Assembly (NCBI GenBank): GCA_032716605.1
Contig: CM064552.1
Location: forward strand, 15,121,180-15,185,179
DNA length: 64,000 nucleotides
Reading direction: 5' to 3'
Source: Paralithodes platypus
Taxonomy: Eukaryota > Arthropoda > Malacostraca > Decapoda > Lithodidae
In this document: in pieces, positions 21,150 to 31,936 of the stretch
Layout of the letters: every line of letters begins with the position of its first letter
Position numbering within the stretch: position 1 is the stretch's first letter
Program-made: the position numbers and the translations under genes
The notes under the pieces: model-generated
The model's database searches: none
The model's input: only the letters and a program-made list of their open reading frames with translations
What the model was told of the DNA's origin: nothing

Positions 21150-21255
21150 GTAATCACTATAATCACCATCACTACTACCACCACTACTACTACCATAATC
21201 ACCATCATCAATCACTACTACCACAATCATCACAATACTACTACTACCATAATCA
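21150..21255 (+). repeat. ATC/ACT-rich microsatellite
   Basis: Imperfect tandem AATCACCATC and ACTACTACC units cover about 100 bases. Confidence 0.7.
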
Positions 21256-21284
21256 CCGGCCTCGACCTCCCTGTGCCTCATTAA

Positions 21285-21920
21285 CCTAACAAGTGCGCAT
21301 GGGGGTAATTGGAAACGTCCCCCTGTGCTGACGTATTTGAGGTGTTTCCGTCACTAAAATATTCATTGTACCATTAATAGCATTAATACTTATCCATATG
21401 CACCTATTATGGGTTGATTATAAAGGTATTAACCTGAAACAACAATAAAACGAGTGAAAACAGCGTTTGGATGGTCAAAATCGGAGATATAGCCCGCAAG
21501 TTGTATAATGTATGGGTGAGGCAAGCTGCTTTCCCGCCAATTTCCCCCAAGGCCACTGAGACACAGTCGATCGATACTCTCTCTCTCTCTCTCTTGCATT
21601 CGCTTGCTATCAGTGATGACCACACCCTGTAACCGGATTTCTAATGTTAGCACGAAAATATACCTCAGAATAAGGGAATAACAGGGAAAATAGGTGATAA
21701 CTGAAGGAGAGGAGGAAAGTGAGGAAGGAGGGGAGGTAGAGGACTGAGATTTTGCATGGCCCAGGGGCCAAAAAAAAAAAAAAAAAATAAATAAAAAAAA
21801 AAATATATAAAAAATATATTTTTTTCGATGTCAAAAGTTGATTTTTTTTTTCTCTGACTCTTAAGAGTCTCCCCGCAGTCCGCCGGGGGAACTCTTAAGA
21901 GTCTCCCTGCAGTTCCCGGG
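21285..21920 (+). mobile_element. TTAA element family C, copy 2 (first of a head-to-tail trio)
   Basis: TTAA at 21281-21284 and 21921-21924. Starts CCTAACAAGTGCGCATGG and ends CTGCAGTTCCCGGG. The ends form a weak inverted repeat (CCTAAGAAGTGC against CCCGGGAACTGC). Contains CTCTCTCT and A-rich tracts; no coding capacity. Confidence 0.8.
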
Positions 21921-21924
21921 TTAA

Positions 21925-22568
21925 CCTAAGAAGTGCACATGGGGGTAATTAGAAACGTCCCCCTGTGCTGACGTATTTGAGCTGTTTCCATCACTAAAAT
22001 ATTCATTTTACCATAAATAGCATTAATACTTATATTATATTATCCATACGCACCTATTATGGGTTGATTATAAAGGTATTAACCTAAAACAACAATAAAA
22101 CGAGTGAAAACAGCGTTTGGATGGTCAAAATCGGAGATACAGGCCGCGAGTTATATAATGTATGGGTGAGGCAACCTGCTTTCCCGCCAATTTCCCCCAA
22201 GGCCACTGAGACACAGTCGATCGATACTCTCTCTCTCTCTCTTGCATTCGCTTGCTATCAGTGATGACCACACCCTGTAACCGGATTTCTAATGTTAGCA
22301 CGAAAATATACCTCAGAATAAGGGAATAACAGGGAAAATAGGTGATAACTGAAGGAGAGGAGGAAAGTGAGGAAGGAGGGGAGGTAGAGGACTGAGATTT
22401 TGCATGGCCCAGGGGCCAAAAAAAAAATAAATAAATAAATAAAAAAAAAAATATATAAAAAATATATTTTTTTCGATGTCAAAAGTTGATTTTTTTTTTC
22501 TCTGACTCTTAAGAGTCTCCCCGCAGTCCGCCGGGGGAACTCTTAAGAGTCTCCCTGCAGTTCCCGGG
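21925..22568 (+). mobile_element. TTAA element family C, copy 3
   Basis: Shares TTAA 21921-21924 with copy 2 and TTAA 22569-22572 with copy 4. Nearly identical to copy 2 except for an extra TATTATAT segment and differences in the A-rich tract. Confidence 0.8.
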
Positions 22569-22572
22569 TTAA

Positions 22573-23159
22573 CCTAAGAAGTGCACATGGGGGTAATTAG
22601 AAACGTCCCCCTGTGCTGACGTATTTGAGCTGTTTCCATCACTAAAATATTCATTTTACCATAAATAGCATTAATACTTATATTATATTATCCATACGCA
22701 CCTATTATGGGTTGATTATAAAGGTATTAACCTAAAACAACAATAAAACGAGTGAAAACAGCGTTTGGATGGTCAAAATCGGAGATACAGGCCGCGAGTT
22801 ATATAATGTATGGGTGAGGCAACCTGCTTTCCCGCCAATTTCCCCCAAGGCCACTGAGACACAGTCGATCGATACTCTCTCTCTCTCTCTTGCACTCGCT
22901 TGCTAACAGAGATGACAATGCCCTGCTTGCAACTCGCTAATGTTAGCACGAAAATATACCTCAGAATAAGGGAATAACAGGGAAAATAGGTGATAACTGA
23001 AAGTGGGGAAGGAGGGCAGGTAGAGGAGTGATATTTTGCATGGCCCAGGGGCCAATTTTTTTTTTTTCGATGTTTAAAGTTGATTTTTTTTTCTCTGACT
23101 CTTAAGAGTCTTCCCGCAGTCCGCCGGGGGAACTCTTAAGTCTTCCTGCAGTTCCCGGG
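22573..23159 (+). mobile_element. TTAA element family C, copy 4
   Basis: Third unit of the head-to-tail array, ending at TTAA 23160-23163. Its first half is almost identical to copy 3. Its second half is closer to the copies at 9490 and 27023 (TGACAATGCCCTGCTTGCAA). Confidence 0.8.
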
Positions 23160-23656
23160 TTAAACGGCGACCTCGATTTCGGCCGCTAAATGACCTCCGA
23201 TTTTGGATCTGACCTCTTCCGTACCCTCATTTTGGGGGGCTGCGAACAACTTTCGTTCCATACACCTTTTCGATCGGAGGCCTCCTTCTGCCCCAATTTT
23301 TGCTCGAATTTTTTCGCTCCCGTATACTACATAAATTGTGCCGAATATTTTGTTAAACAAAAGTGTCTCTGATTTCCACTAAACTTGCCTAAAACCATCT
23401 CCAAAGCCTGGGCTTTCCAACGGTGCCCCACACTCCCACCTGGCACCAAAACTGTGGGAGGAGTTTAGTAACAAAGGTCGGGTAGGTCTACTAGGTCGGG
23501 TAACTGACAGACAGACAAACATTGACCTTTATTTATTAAGATATAGATAATATTTTAAGTAAAGTAAACATAAAAAGAAATTATGTACTTGAGCCATTAG
23601 ACAAGCTAAAACCACATAATTCACCTGGGCTGGACTCCATTTCCCTAGAGTATTAA

Positions 23657-25155
23657 CCCGGGAACGGCAACAACACTCTAAAGAGGTTTTGGTGGGCAAA
23701 GGCGACGATCCTTTTAAGGGGACCGACCGGTTAATTACCCAACTTCCAGGTCTTACTATATATTTAAATGAAATTTGGCACAGGTGTATATGACCATAAA
23801 ACTAGATCAACACATTTTTTATTTTATTTTATTTTTGCTTTTTTCTTGCAATTTAGGTAAAAAAAGTTGAAAATCATATACTGCAGAAAATGATAAACTC
23901 CTACAAAAATCCCCATAGCACATGTTTTATGTGCTCAAACAACTCACAAAAGGTGTATCTATAGTTTCTATAAAACACATTTTATATATTTTGTGTATTT
24001 GTTCGATTTAGGTGATGACGGATTCAGGCGAATATATTTATAGAAAATTACAACTTTGATGACATATTGTGAAATTTTTTAAATTATTAGAGTAAATTTG
24101 GTTTATAGGCCTTTTAGTGTTTTTAATTACCTTTCCAATGGTATATACACCATTCCTATAGGTCCAATAATAACTGTAAAATAACATCCGATAGTGCGGT
24201 AATATAGGTTCTGAGAAAAACAGGTGAAAGTCTAAGGTCATTAGGTGAACATTTTTACTTTTGTTTTTTAGATTTACAATATTTTATGCGGGAACATGGC
24301 AAAGTAGAAGATAAAGCGTATGGTAGGTTGTAGAGTAGCTTACGCTCTTTCGATTTATATAGGTATGCTCCTCGTACGACCAGTAGTTACTGAGCATGTT
24401 AATTTCAAAGTTCGCTATATAACGTTTTTAGAATTACAGGAAAAGTTTGGAAAACATAAAAAAATACTATTTCCAATGGGTTTTCACTAATAACATTTCA
24501 CTGGCTTATGAAGGGATGTTGACTCTTGTTGAGTAAACACCTATTGGTATTTTCAGGATTTCGAGTTTTTTAAGCGTAAATTAACCGGTCGGTCCCCTTA
24601 GGAGGTAAGGCCTAAAAAAAGCCTTTTAAAAGGCCCCAGTAGCACTTAAAAACAAAAGAATTGGTGATTAAGTGAGATAATTCCCCTACATATCTCCTAT
24701 CACTCCTCCACATCTGTCAAAACTCCCTCCTTTCCACCCCCCCTTCAATTATCACCTATTTTTCCTCTTATTCCCTGGTTTATTGGTGTATTTACCGCGT
24801 CAATATCTCAAAACCGGTTCCAAGGTGTGGTGCTGCGTGTGTCTACTGCGTGGGGAAAGAAAGAGAGAGAGAGACAGGCTTCAGTCTCCCACTAGGCTTC
24901 GAGAGAGGAGGGTGTAGGCCTCGCGTGTCTCTCACCTCATAAATGAACGGTCGGCAATAATTCTCAATTTTCAACCGTCAAATGCTATTCCCACTTGTTT
25001 TATTGCTGTTACATGTTAATATTAAACGTAAAATAGGCATATATGAATAAGTAATAACGATATTTATCATAAAATTACGATTTTAGGCGGGAATGAAGCC
25101 TAATGTTGTCGCCTCGCAGTAGGGTGCTCACTACATACAGCTCGCGCTTTAGAGG
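23657..25155 (-). mobile_element. TTAA element family D, copy 2, with nested 880-bp element
   Basis: TTAA at 23653-23656 and 25156-25159. Starts CCCGGGAACGGCAACAAC. After removing the nested element (23718-24597) about 615 bp remain, matching 18757-19592. It interrupts the fossil LINE between two reverse transcriptase pieces. Confidence 0.7.
23718..24597. mobile_element. 880-bp TTAA element with 19-bp perfect inverted repeats, nested
   Basis: Both ends read GGGGACCGACCGGTTAATT inward, identical for 19 bases. Left flank is TTAA (23714-23717), right flank TTAG (24598-24601). The equivalent site in family D copy 1 (18815-18830) reads CTTAAGAGGTAAGG without an insert, fitting a TTAA duplication with one later change. 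The AT-rich interior shows no transposase. Confidence 0.88.
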
Positions 25156-25159
25156 TTAA

Positions 25160-25804
25160 CCTGATTACTGCGTCGACATATAAATGGCTGCCAGAGCCAC
25201 TGTGGAGTATTTTGGCAAAAAAAAATCATAATAACTCGCTCCAATACACTAAGTACAGGAGATAATGAAATATTACAAATATTAATGGAACCTTTTGTTT
25301 CACTCTCACTGTAAAAGTCTAGCTGACACACGGATGTACTCTGTGGCCTGCACAATGTTTTTGTCATTGTCTCTAGAAGTAGCATAATTTTCCACCCGGT
25401 TTTGTCATTTTCCACTTGCTATAACTCTATGAAATAAACAGTTAGGGAGGCAAGTAATGTGAATGGAAGACGGTAAAGCCTGTAAAATCAAATGAACCTC
25501 ACATTCATACCTCAGCCCTTACAAATGCATGTAGAAGTAGATCTGTTTATGCTTGTATGACAGTTTTCAAAACAGCTCAAGCAAGCACACATACCTGCTC
25601 ACTAGGAAGCATCATGGCAAACTAAATGACTCACAGGAAGGGATCCTGGAGCTTTATTTTCGTCTGGCAACAGCGGAGATTGCTCAATAATACCAAAAGG
25701 CAGCGGTAATACAAAATTGTATGGCTATGTCACCCGCAGCAAACATATTTTTACATACTACGTTTGCGTACGTCGACTGTAGCAACAAAGTTGAAAGTGT
25801 AAAA
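25160..25804. other. Non-coding stretch inside the fossil LINE
   Basis: No gene was seen. Bases about 25190-25255 (GGAGTATTTTGG and ATAATAACTCGCTCC) match 28500-28555 in reverse complement, so a further dispersed repeat is present. Confidence 0.4.
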
Positions 25805-26222
25805 AGAAAATAGTTACCCTTTAGCAGAACTGTTGAATAATTTTCTTAATTCTGGCCTAGTCCCTGATAAGTGGAGACGTGCAAATGTGGTACCAATAAT
25901 TAAAAAAGATGACAAATCTATTGCTTCAAATTATCGTACAGTTAGTTTGGCATCAGTTATAGGCAAACTACTTAGAATAATTTATTGACACATGATAAAA
26001 GAGCATATATAAATACATCAACCAATTACTGACTCAGCATACGAAGGCTCGGTCCTGTTTCAATATTATAGTGACCTTCTTTTTCCAAGTATACAAAGCA
26101 ATAGACAATGACAAATAGTATAATGATGCTTTAATTATATTTCAGTAAGGCATTCGATGAAGTTCCCCACGTAAGATTGCTGAGGAAAATAAAAGCTCAT
26201 GGAATTGGGAGACCTCTATTAA

Positions 26223-26640
26223 CCCATTGGCTGCGGGTGACGTTACGGAATGTCCTGGCAATTTACAGCAATTTCCAGGCTTTAAAAGCCTGTAAAAGCC
26301 GTAGAAATCGAGTGTCAGTGGGCGGGAGCGTGAGGGACCCACCTCCGACCCTCAGAGCAGCGAGCCGCTCACTGAGGGAGACTGTGTCTCGCGTGGATGT
26401 CTCATAACAGTGTTGCCGAGCGAGCGAGAGCTAATAATTACCGGTAGCGGTTTTCCCGCATGTCTATGGCAACGCTGCAGGTGAACCCCGCCACCTACGA
26501 AGCTCGTTCTGGTCCCATTTTGAAGCTATTTTCGCCTAGTTTTCGGCAGAATATAGTTCATTTAATGCAGATGCTTGATTAATCATTCAGGAGTGCCTGA
26601 ATATGCCCTAAATAGCCCAAATATGCCCACAGTGTAAGTG
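26223..26640. mobile_element. 418-bp TTAA element (family E) splitting a LINE reverse transcriptase
   Basis: TTAA at 26219-26222 and 26641-26644. The ends CCCATTGGCTGCGGG and, reversed, CACTTACACTGTGGG are only weakly similar. The LINE coding sequence GIGRPLL stops at the left TTAA and resumes as GRKQRVSING shortly after the right one, which supports an insertion. No ORF of note. Confidence 0.7.
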
Positions 26641-26758
26641 TTAAGAGGTTATTTGGTAGGAAGCAAAGAGTTAGCATAAATGGTATATAATCAGGCATGG
26701 GTGTAGTTACAGTACGAGTGGATTCTCACAGGGATCTGTTTTAAACCTTCTGTTCGTA

Positions 26759-26773
26759 ATATATATATATACA

Positions 26774-26848
<75 letters not shown>
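26759..26848. repeat. (TA)n microsatellite
   Basis: About 90 bases of alternating TA with a single CAG interruption. Frames rich in Ile-Tyr across it are artefacts. Confidence 0.95.
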
Positions 26849-26849
<1 letters not shown>

Positions 26850-26957
26850 CATGTTGATGAAGGAGACAAAAGGCAAAGCTGCCTGTAATAAGTGTCCCCC
26901 TCAAGGTTGAAAGAGTGATAGAGAGCCAAAATCCAAGCTTAAGAGACTCTTTCAGCC
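26849..26957 (-). repeat. LINE 3' end fragment
   Basis: On the minus strand it reads ACTCTTTCAACCTTGAGG and GCCTTTTGTCTCCTTCATC, then enters the TA repeat. The same phrases occur at 29310-29365 (plus) and 38320-38350 (minus), so it is the 3' end of a common LINE family. Confidence 0.55.
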
Positions 26958-27022
26958 AATTGACCACTTGCGAGTTTCAGGCTATAAGGAAGTTGGAGAT
27001 GTAGGCTAGACATCGCTATTAA

Positions 27023-28075
27023 CCTCTTAAGTGCGCATGGGGGTAATTAGACACCTCTGCCTGTGCGCATGTATTTGAGCTGTTTCCATCACTAAAATAT
27101 TCATTTTACCATAAATAGCATTAACACCTTACGAGCGGCCTATGCGGTTTATTTATGTGTACCGCACAGCGGGGTGTTTTTAGCCAAAATAGGGCTGTTT
27201 ACGTGATCATTTTCATGCCTAAATAAGACCCAGAACGTAAAACAAGTACCTATCCCTGAAAGGGCATAAACAGAGCTTTCGAATGACACCATAACGATCC
27301 TTGTATGATGGATAGTTTTCTTGCAATAACCGTGCAACGCGAGTGCAAAAAGCAGGTAATTCGGTACTTTCAGTACATAATTGAGTATGTAGCGAGTGAG
27401 AGAGGGAGGAGGGAGCTGAGATTTGTGTCAGTAGGTTCTCCGCGGTGGTCTGGAGCAGTCATACGCTCGCTAGTCTCCTGCCACCACTTGTCTCTCTCTC
27501 TCAGCCACATTACGTGCTGAAATTGCCACTCGAGTTATGTCGAGCGCCGCCACATAGTCCAGCTTTATTTAACTCGACTTATGTTGCTCGCCGCTAAATA
27601 AGGGTTAATACTTATCCATACGCGCCTATTATGGGTTGATTATAAAGGTATTAACCTGTTACAACAATAAAACGAGTGAAAACAGCGTTTGGATGGTCAA
27701 AATCGGAGATACAGGCCGCGAGTATGGGTGAGGCAACCTGCTTTCCCGCCAATTTCCCCCAAGGCCACTGAGACACAGTCGATCGATACTCTCTCTCTCT
27801 CTCTTGCACTCACTTGCTAACAGTGATGACAATGCCCTGCTTGCAACTCGCTAATGTTAGCACGAAAATATACCTCAGAATAAGGGAATAACAGGGAAAA
27901 TAGGTGATAACTGAAGGAGGGGAGGAAAGTGGGGAAGGAGGGGAGGTAGAGAAGTGATATTTTGCATGGCCCAGGGCAAAACATTTTTTTTTTGTTTTTT
28001 TTTGTTTTTTTCGATGTTTAAAGTTGATTTTTTTTTTTTTCTCTGACTCTTAAGAGTCTTCCCGCAGTTCCCGGG
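27023..28075 (+). mobile_element. TTAA element family C, copy 5, with nested family A
   Basis: TTAA at 27019-27022 and 28076-28079; begins CCTCTTAAGTGCGCATGG and ends CCGCAGTTCCCGGG. The core matches copies at 21285-23159. Confidence 0.85.
27125..27604 (+). mobile_element. TTAA element family A, copy 1
   Basis: 480 bp between TTAA 27121-27124 and 27605-27608. Ends CACCTTACGAGCGGC and, reversed, CCCTTATTTAGCGGC form an imperfect inverted repeat. Other family C copies have the uninterrupted sequence ATAGCATTAATACTTAT at this point, an exact empty site. It shares more than 400 bp with 34120-34598. Confidence 0.92.
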
Positions 28076-28246
28076 TTAAGCAGAAATGCAATAAAAATGT
28101 AGTTTTCTGGTGGATAAACAGAATGATGATTTTGGTTTTATGTATTTATAGATGTATTGCAGCCATGGTTTGCCTGATAATTCTACTAAATATCGATGTC
28201 TACAGCTCCAACTTCCTTATAGCCTGAAACTCGCAAGTGGTAAATT

Positions 28247-28539
28247 ATGATTCACGTTGTTAAAAAAATTAGACATGCCATTAACATTTAACAGATACCT
28301 AATCTTACTTAACCATGGTGATTTATATATAAATAATATAATTTTGGTATCAATCTGTACATAGTAGGCCTATTAGATATCTTGGTATCGTGGCCGTTAG
28401 CAATCCTATGCCAGAAACTGATATTTTGTTATCAATAAATTAGGAGATCTGAAACCTGTTATTGGACGTAACATTTTATTGACGAGTATTTTCAAATTTT
28501 CAAAGTGTACTGGAGCGAGTTATTATGAACAAAAATTAA
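28247..28539. other. AT-rich spacer, no gene seen
   Basis: No domain or repeat assignment beyond a match of about 28500-28555 with 25190-25255 in reverse complement. Confidence 0.4.
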
Positions 28540-28993
28540 CCAAAATACTCCTCAGATTTCACTTCCATACAACACAATAGGTATTAGTCTAATAGCTTTT
28601 CGTATAATCCAGACATATATCAAGCGGAAGATATTTTTACTTATTGATCATGCTAAAAGTTCCAAAGTGGTACTGTACTTGTGTTATTCCTTAGTTTTTA
28701 TTTGTTTTAAAGGCCGTTATAGTTATATGTTGAGCCAAGATATACAGTATGTAATACTCATCATCATCAATATTATCCTCACCAAATTCGAATGCCTTGT
28801 ATTTTCTAACTTTTCGTTTAGAAAATATAACAACCTTAATTTTGGCAGTGTTAACTTTTAGTAACCACTTTTGACAGTAATGGTGGATGGCATAGAGAGC
28901 TTTCTGTATTTGTACATCAGACTCAGCCATAACTATAGTATCGCCAGCGTATAATATGCAAAATAAGCATGAAGTACATTTCAGTACCATCAT
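28540..28993 (-). pseudogene. LINE reverse transcriptase fragment, decayed
   Basis: On the minus strand, 28960-28770 encodes AGDTIVMAESDVQIQKAL and then HHYCQKWLLKVNTAKIKVV, the YADD box and palm/thumb region of a LINE reverse transcriptase; the first catalytic Asp of YADD is Gly here. Lower coordinates keep a degraded LYGSE-like C-terminal part with stops. Both ends are lost. Confidence 0.6.
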
Positions 28994-29170
28994 CGATTAA
29001 AACATATTTAACTTTTACAAATGTAAAAGGTAACCAGAAAGCTTTTCTTTTCGCTAATGTAGCCTTTGCAAGGAAGTATAAAGCAAAAGGAAAAGTCGGA
29101 AAAGGTGGAACCTCCCCACACATGCGAACAATTATTATCGATTTATGAGAACACCGCAACCCTGGTTATT

Positions 29171-29365
29171 ACCGGTATTCTCAGTTTGTCTTCTATTCAT
29201 CAGCTGAGCTCTGGAACTCTCTCCCAGAATCAGTCTTTCCTTCTTCCTATGACTTAAATTGATTCAAACTCCGTGTGTCCAGGCATTTTGGCTCGAACGC
29301 GCCTTTATTTTGGCCCTGTCACTCTTTCAACTCTGGGGCAGTTCTGCCTTTTGTCTCCCTCACTC
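29171..29365 (+). repeat. LINE 3' terminal fragment
   Basis: Plus-strand remnants of a terminal WNSLPESVFP-like segment (GCTCTGGAACTCTCTCCC) lead to CCTGTCACTCTTTCAACTC and GCCTTTTGTCTCCCTCACT, shared with 26849-26957 and 38320-38400. Confidence 0.5.
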
Positions 29366-29399
29366 ACATAGAAAAAAAAAATCACAGCTATATAATTGC

Positions 29400-31631
29400 A
29401 TCTTAATAACGGAGGGTATGTCGGATCATTACCTGGTGGAGGGAAAGCTAAGAGTTAGGAGTTCCAGGAGAATGAGAGACAAGCGTGAAATAAGAGAGGT
29501 AATAAAAGTTAGTGAGTTAGAGAAGAGTGCAAAAGTGAGGGAGTACAAGGAAAGGCTAAATGAAAAGTGGATGGAAGTGAGAGAGATGGAAGAGAGAGAA
29601 GTAGAGGTTGAATGGCAACAGTTTAAGGAAGGAGTGAAAGCAAGTGCAGAGGTAGTATGAGGCAAAAGCAAAGTTGGAGGCAGAGGTATCAGGAAGGGAA
29701 GCGAGTGGTGGAATGATACGGTGAGAAAGGCAGTTGAGGAGAAGAGACAGTGTTTTGAGAGGGTTTTACAGGATGGTAGTGTTGAGGTATGGGAGAGGTA
29801 CAAGGAGAAAAGGAGAGAGGCAAAACGGAAAATTAGAGAAGCGAAAAAAGATGCAAACGAAAGCTGGGGTCAAAGGTTGAGTGAGAATTTTGAAGAACGG
29901 AAGAAGATGTTCTGGAAGGAGGTAAATAGAGTAAGGAAAGGAGGACAAAATAGGGAAGAGTCGGTGAAAGATGCAAATGGAGAATTACTAGTGGAACCAG
30001 TTGAAGTGAGGAAAAGATATGCAGAGTATTTTGAATCTTTGCTAAATGCAAGAGATGGAAGAGAAGCAGTGATTGATAGAGATAGGTTACCCAGGCCACC
30101 CAGGTGGCAAGGAATGAATGAAAGGATTGAGGAAAATGAGGTGAAAGAAGCAGTGAAACAAATTAAAGCGGGAAAAACAGAAGGTTTGGATGGTATTGCT
30201 GTGGAGTGTATAAAGAAGGGTGGAGATGTGATAATAGATTGGTTGGTGAGACTTTTCAATGTGTGCTTTGTGATGTCAAGGGTACCAATAGACTGGAAGA
30301 ATGCATGTATTGTGCCGTTGTACAAGGGAAAGGGAAATCGGCAGGAGTGTTCAAGTTATAGAGGTATTAGTTTATTATCAGTGGTTGGAAAGCTGTATGG
30401 CAGGGTGTTGATAGAGAGGACAATACAATGTACGGAAGTTGCAATAGGAGAAGAACAGTGCGGTTTTAGGAGGGGAAGAGGGTACGTGGATCAGATGTTT
30501 GCAGTAAGACAGTTATGCGAGGAGTATTTAGAGAAGCATAGGGAGATATTTTGGGCTTTTATGGATTTGGAAAAAGCGTATGATCGTGTGGATCGTGAAG
30601 CAATGTGGAAGGTGTTAAGGATTTATGAAATTGGGGGAAACTTGTTGGAAGCAGTTAAGAGTTTTTATGAAGGGAGCAGAGCATGTGTTAGAGTAGGAAA
30701 TGGTGAGTTGAGTGATTGGTTTGAGGTAAAGGTAGGTTTGTGACAGGTTTGTGTATTGTCATCATGGCTGTTTAATATGTTTATGGATGGTGTGGTGAGG
30801 GAGGTGAAAATGAGAACTATGGGAAGAGGATTGGGTTTAGTAGGAAAGAATGGTAGAGATTGGGAGTTGAATCAGTTGCTGTTCGCTAATGACACAGCGT
30901 TAGTGGCGGATTCTGAGGAAAAATTGCAGCGGGTAGTCAAAGAGTTTGGAGTGGTTTGTGGGAGGAGAAAACTGAAGGTGAACGTCAATAAAAGTAAAGT
31001 AATGGTGTGTAATAGGGGTGATCGTAGGGTGAATCTAGATGTGAGGCTGGATAGGGAAATATTGGAACAAGTAGAGTGTTTTGAATATCTAGGAGGAACG
31101 GTAAGCAGAAGTGGAGGTATGGAAATGGAGGTAAAACAGAGAGTGTGTGAAGGAAGGAAGGTTTTCGGAACAATGGGAAGTATGTGGAAGACGAGAAATC
31201 TCTGAATGAAAGTAAAAAGTGCAATGTATCAAAGAATTGTTGTGCCAACAGTGATGTATGGGGCTGAGACATGGGCTCTGAAGAAAAAGGAGAGAAGAAA
31301 GCTGGATGTGATGGAGATAAGCTGCTTGAGGAGTATGTGTGGAGTTACTCGTAGAGACGGATTGAGGAATGAAGAGATACGTAGGAGAGTGGGGCAGCAG
31401 GAATATTTGTCAGCCAGAGTGGACAGAAGGGTGCTGAGCTGGTATAGTCATGTTGAACGAATGGGAGATGAAAGGCTTACAAAGAGACTATGTGAGTCAG
31501 ATACAAGGGGAGATAGAAGGGCAGGAAGACCCCCATTGAGATGGAGAGACTGTGTAAGACAAGCTTCGGATGATAGAAGAATGACTATAGATCAGGCAAA
31601 GGAAGTGGAAGTGGTAATAAACAGGAATTAA
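29400..31631 (+). pseudogene. RTE-like LINE endonuclease/reverse transcriptase with in-frame stops
   Basis: A single frame runs the whole length with stops at 29658-29660, 30741-30743 and 31203-31205. It starts inside the endonuclease (LITEGMSDHYLVEGKLR, the SDH catalytic motif). The reverse transcriptase follows: IVPLYKGKGNRQECSSYRGI, then FMDLEKAYDRVDREAMW. The catalytic box reads QLLFANDTALVADS, with Asn for the first of the two Asp. The C-terminal region has PTVMYGAETWALKKKE and RRVGQQEYLSARVDRR, as seen in RTE-type elements. Two stops look like single substitutions (for example CGA to TGA at 30741). It is dead, but moderately young since no frameshift is needed. Confidence 0.82.
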
Positions 31632-31936
31632 TGGAGAATGCTTGTGAATAGTTGAGTGAACACGTGGTCATTTGGGGGAAGGGGTCGGGCGCAAGTTGGA
31701 CTAGATAATAGTCCATCAGGTGCCTGGCCCGGGGAGATGATTAATATGAAGGGTGCGCTTGGAAGTGTGGTGGGCGGGCTTGTGGGTTTGGCTCCGCTGA
31801 ATGTCTGCCTGCCGAGATCGGAGCCTCTCCGGGTGGTCGGGGGCCGGGGGAGTGCTGGAGCGACCTTGGTGACCCTGGTCTCTGGGTATTCTCCTGGGTG
31901 ACCTAGATGTGTGTGAATTTAAAAAAAAAAAAAAAA
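29400..31936 (+). mobile_element. RTE-like LINE insertion, 5' truncated
   Basis: The coding part is followed by a GC-rich 3' UTR (31632-31920) and a 16-base A run at 31921-31936. The 5' end, near 29400, cuts the endonuclease domain. Confidence 0.75.

Larger units (their letters stand above)
21122..23560 (+). mobile_element. Candidate non-autonomous element split by the family C array
   Basis: The left part opens with TACCCGGCGTTGCCCGGGTA (21132-21151). The right part ends with GACAGACAGACAAACATTG and CTTTATTTATTAAGATATAG (about 23508-23545). This pairing of head and tail resembles a short interspersed element common in invertebrate genomes, here by recollection of its look only. The three family C copies sit between, at TTAA. 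Confidence 0.35.
19690..26760 (+). mobile_element. Fossil CR1-like LINE in pieces, expanded by nested insertions
   Basis: Coding remnants appear in order on the plus strand. Post-endonuclease linker: 19690-19822 (FHGLREHLAGVFGDVPVESL), 20135-20310 (MNNNIKYMLGVEKELE) and 20768-20990 (KADIRKAKCNYEIKIA). Reverse transcriptase start: about 23600-23652 (KLKPHNSPGLDSIFP). Core: 25805-26218 (LVPDKWRRANVVPIIKK, then FSKAFDEVPHVRLLRKIKAH). A later piece: 26645-26760 (GRKQRVSING). Frameshifts and stops abound. The gaps are filled by a family B element, a foldback element, family C and D copies with nested passengers, and a further TTAA element. That the pieces come from a single insertion is inferred from order and orientation. 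Confidence 0.6.
26958..28246. mobile_element. Element with 50-bp inverted repeats, outer shell of a three-level nest
   Basis: Left end 26958-27015 and right end 28194-28246 are reverse complements: ACCACTTGCGAGTTTCAGG, CTATAAGGAAGTTGGAG, then TGTAG and GACATCG. Inside sits a family C TTAA element (27023-28075), which in turn holds a family A element (27125-27604). Without these the shell is about 230 bp. A single matching end occurs at 9044-9095. Superfamily not determined. Confidence 0.72.

Noticed and set aside
21407..22482. Repeated minus-strand frames of about 74 codons in the family C copies
   Set aside because: They recur because the element is repeated. They run through poly(A/T) tracts and lack any domain.
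26691..26967. Frames encoding long Ile-Tyr repeats
   Set aside because: They are translations of the TA microsatellite.
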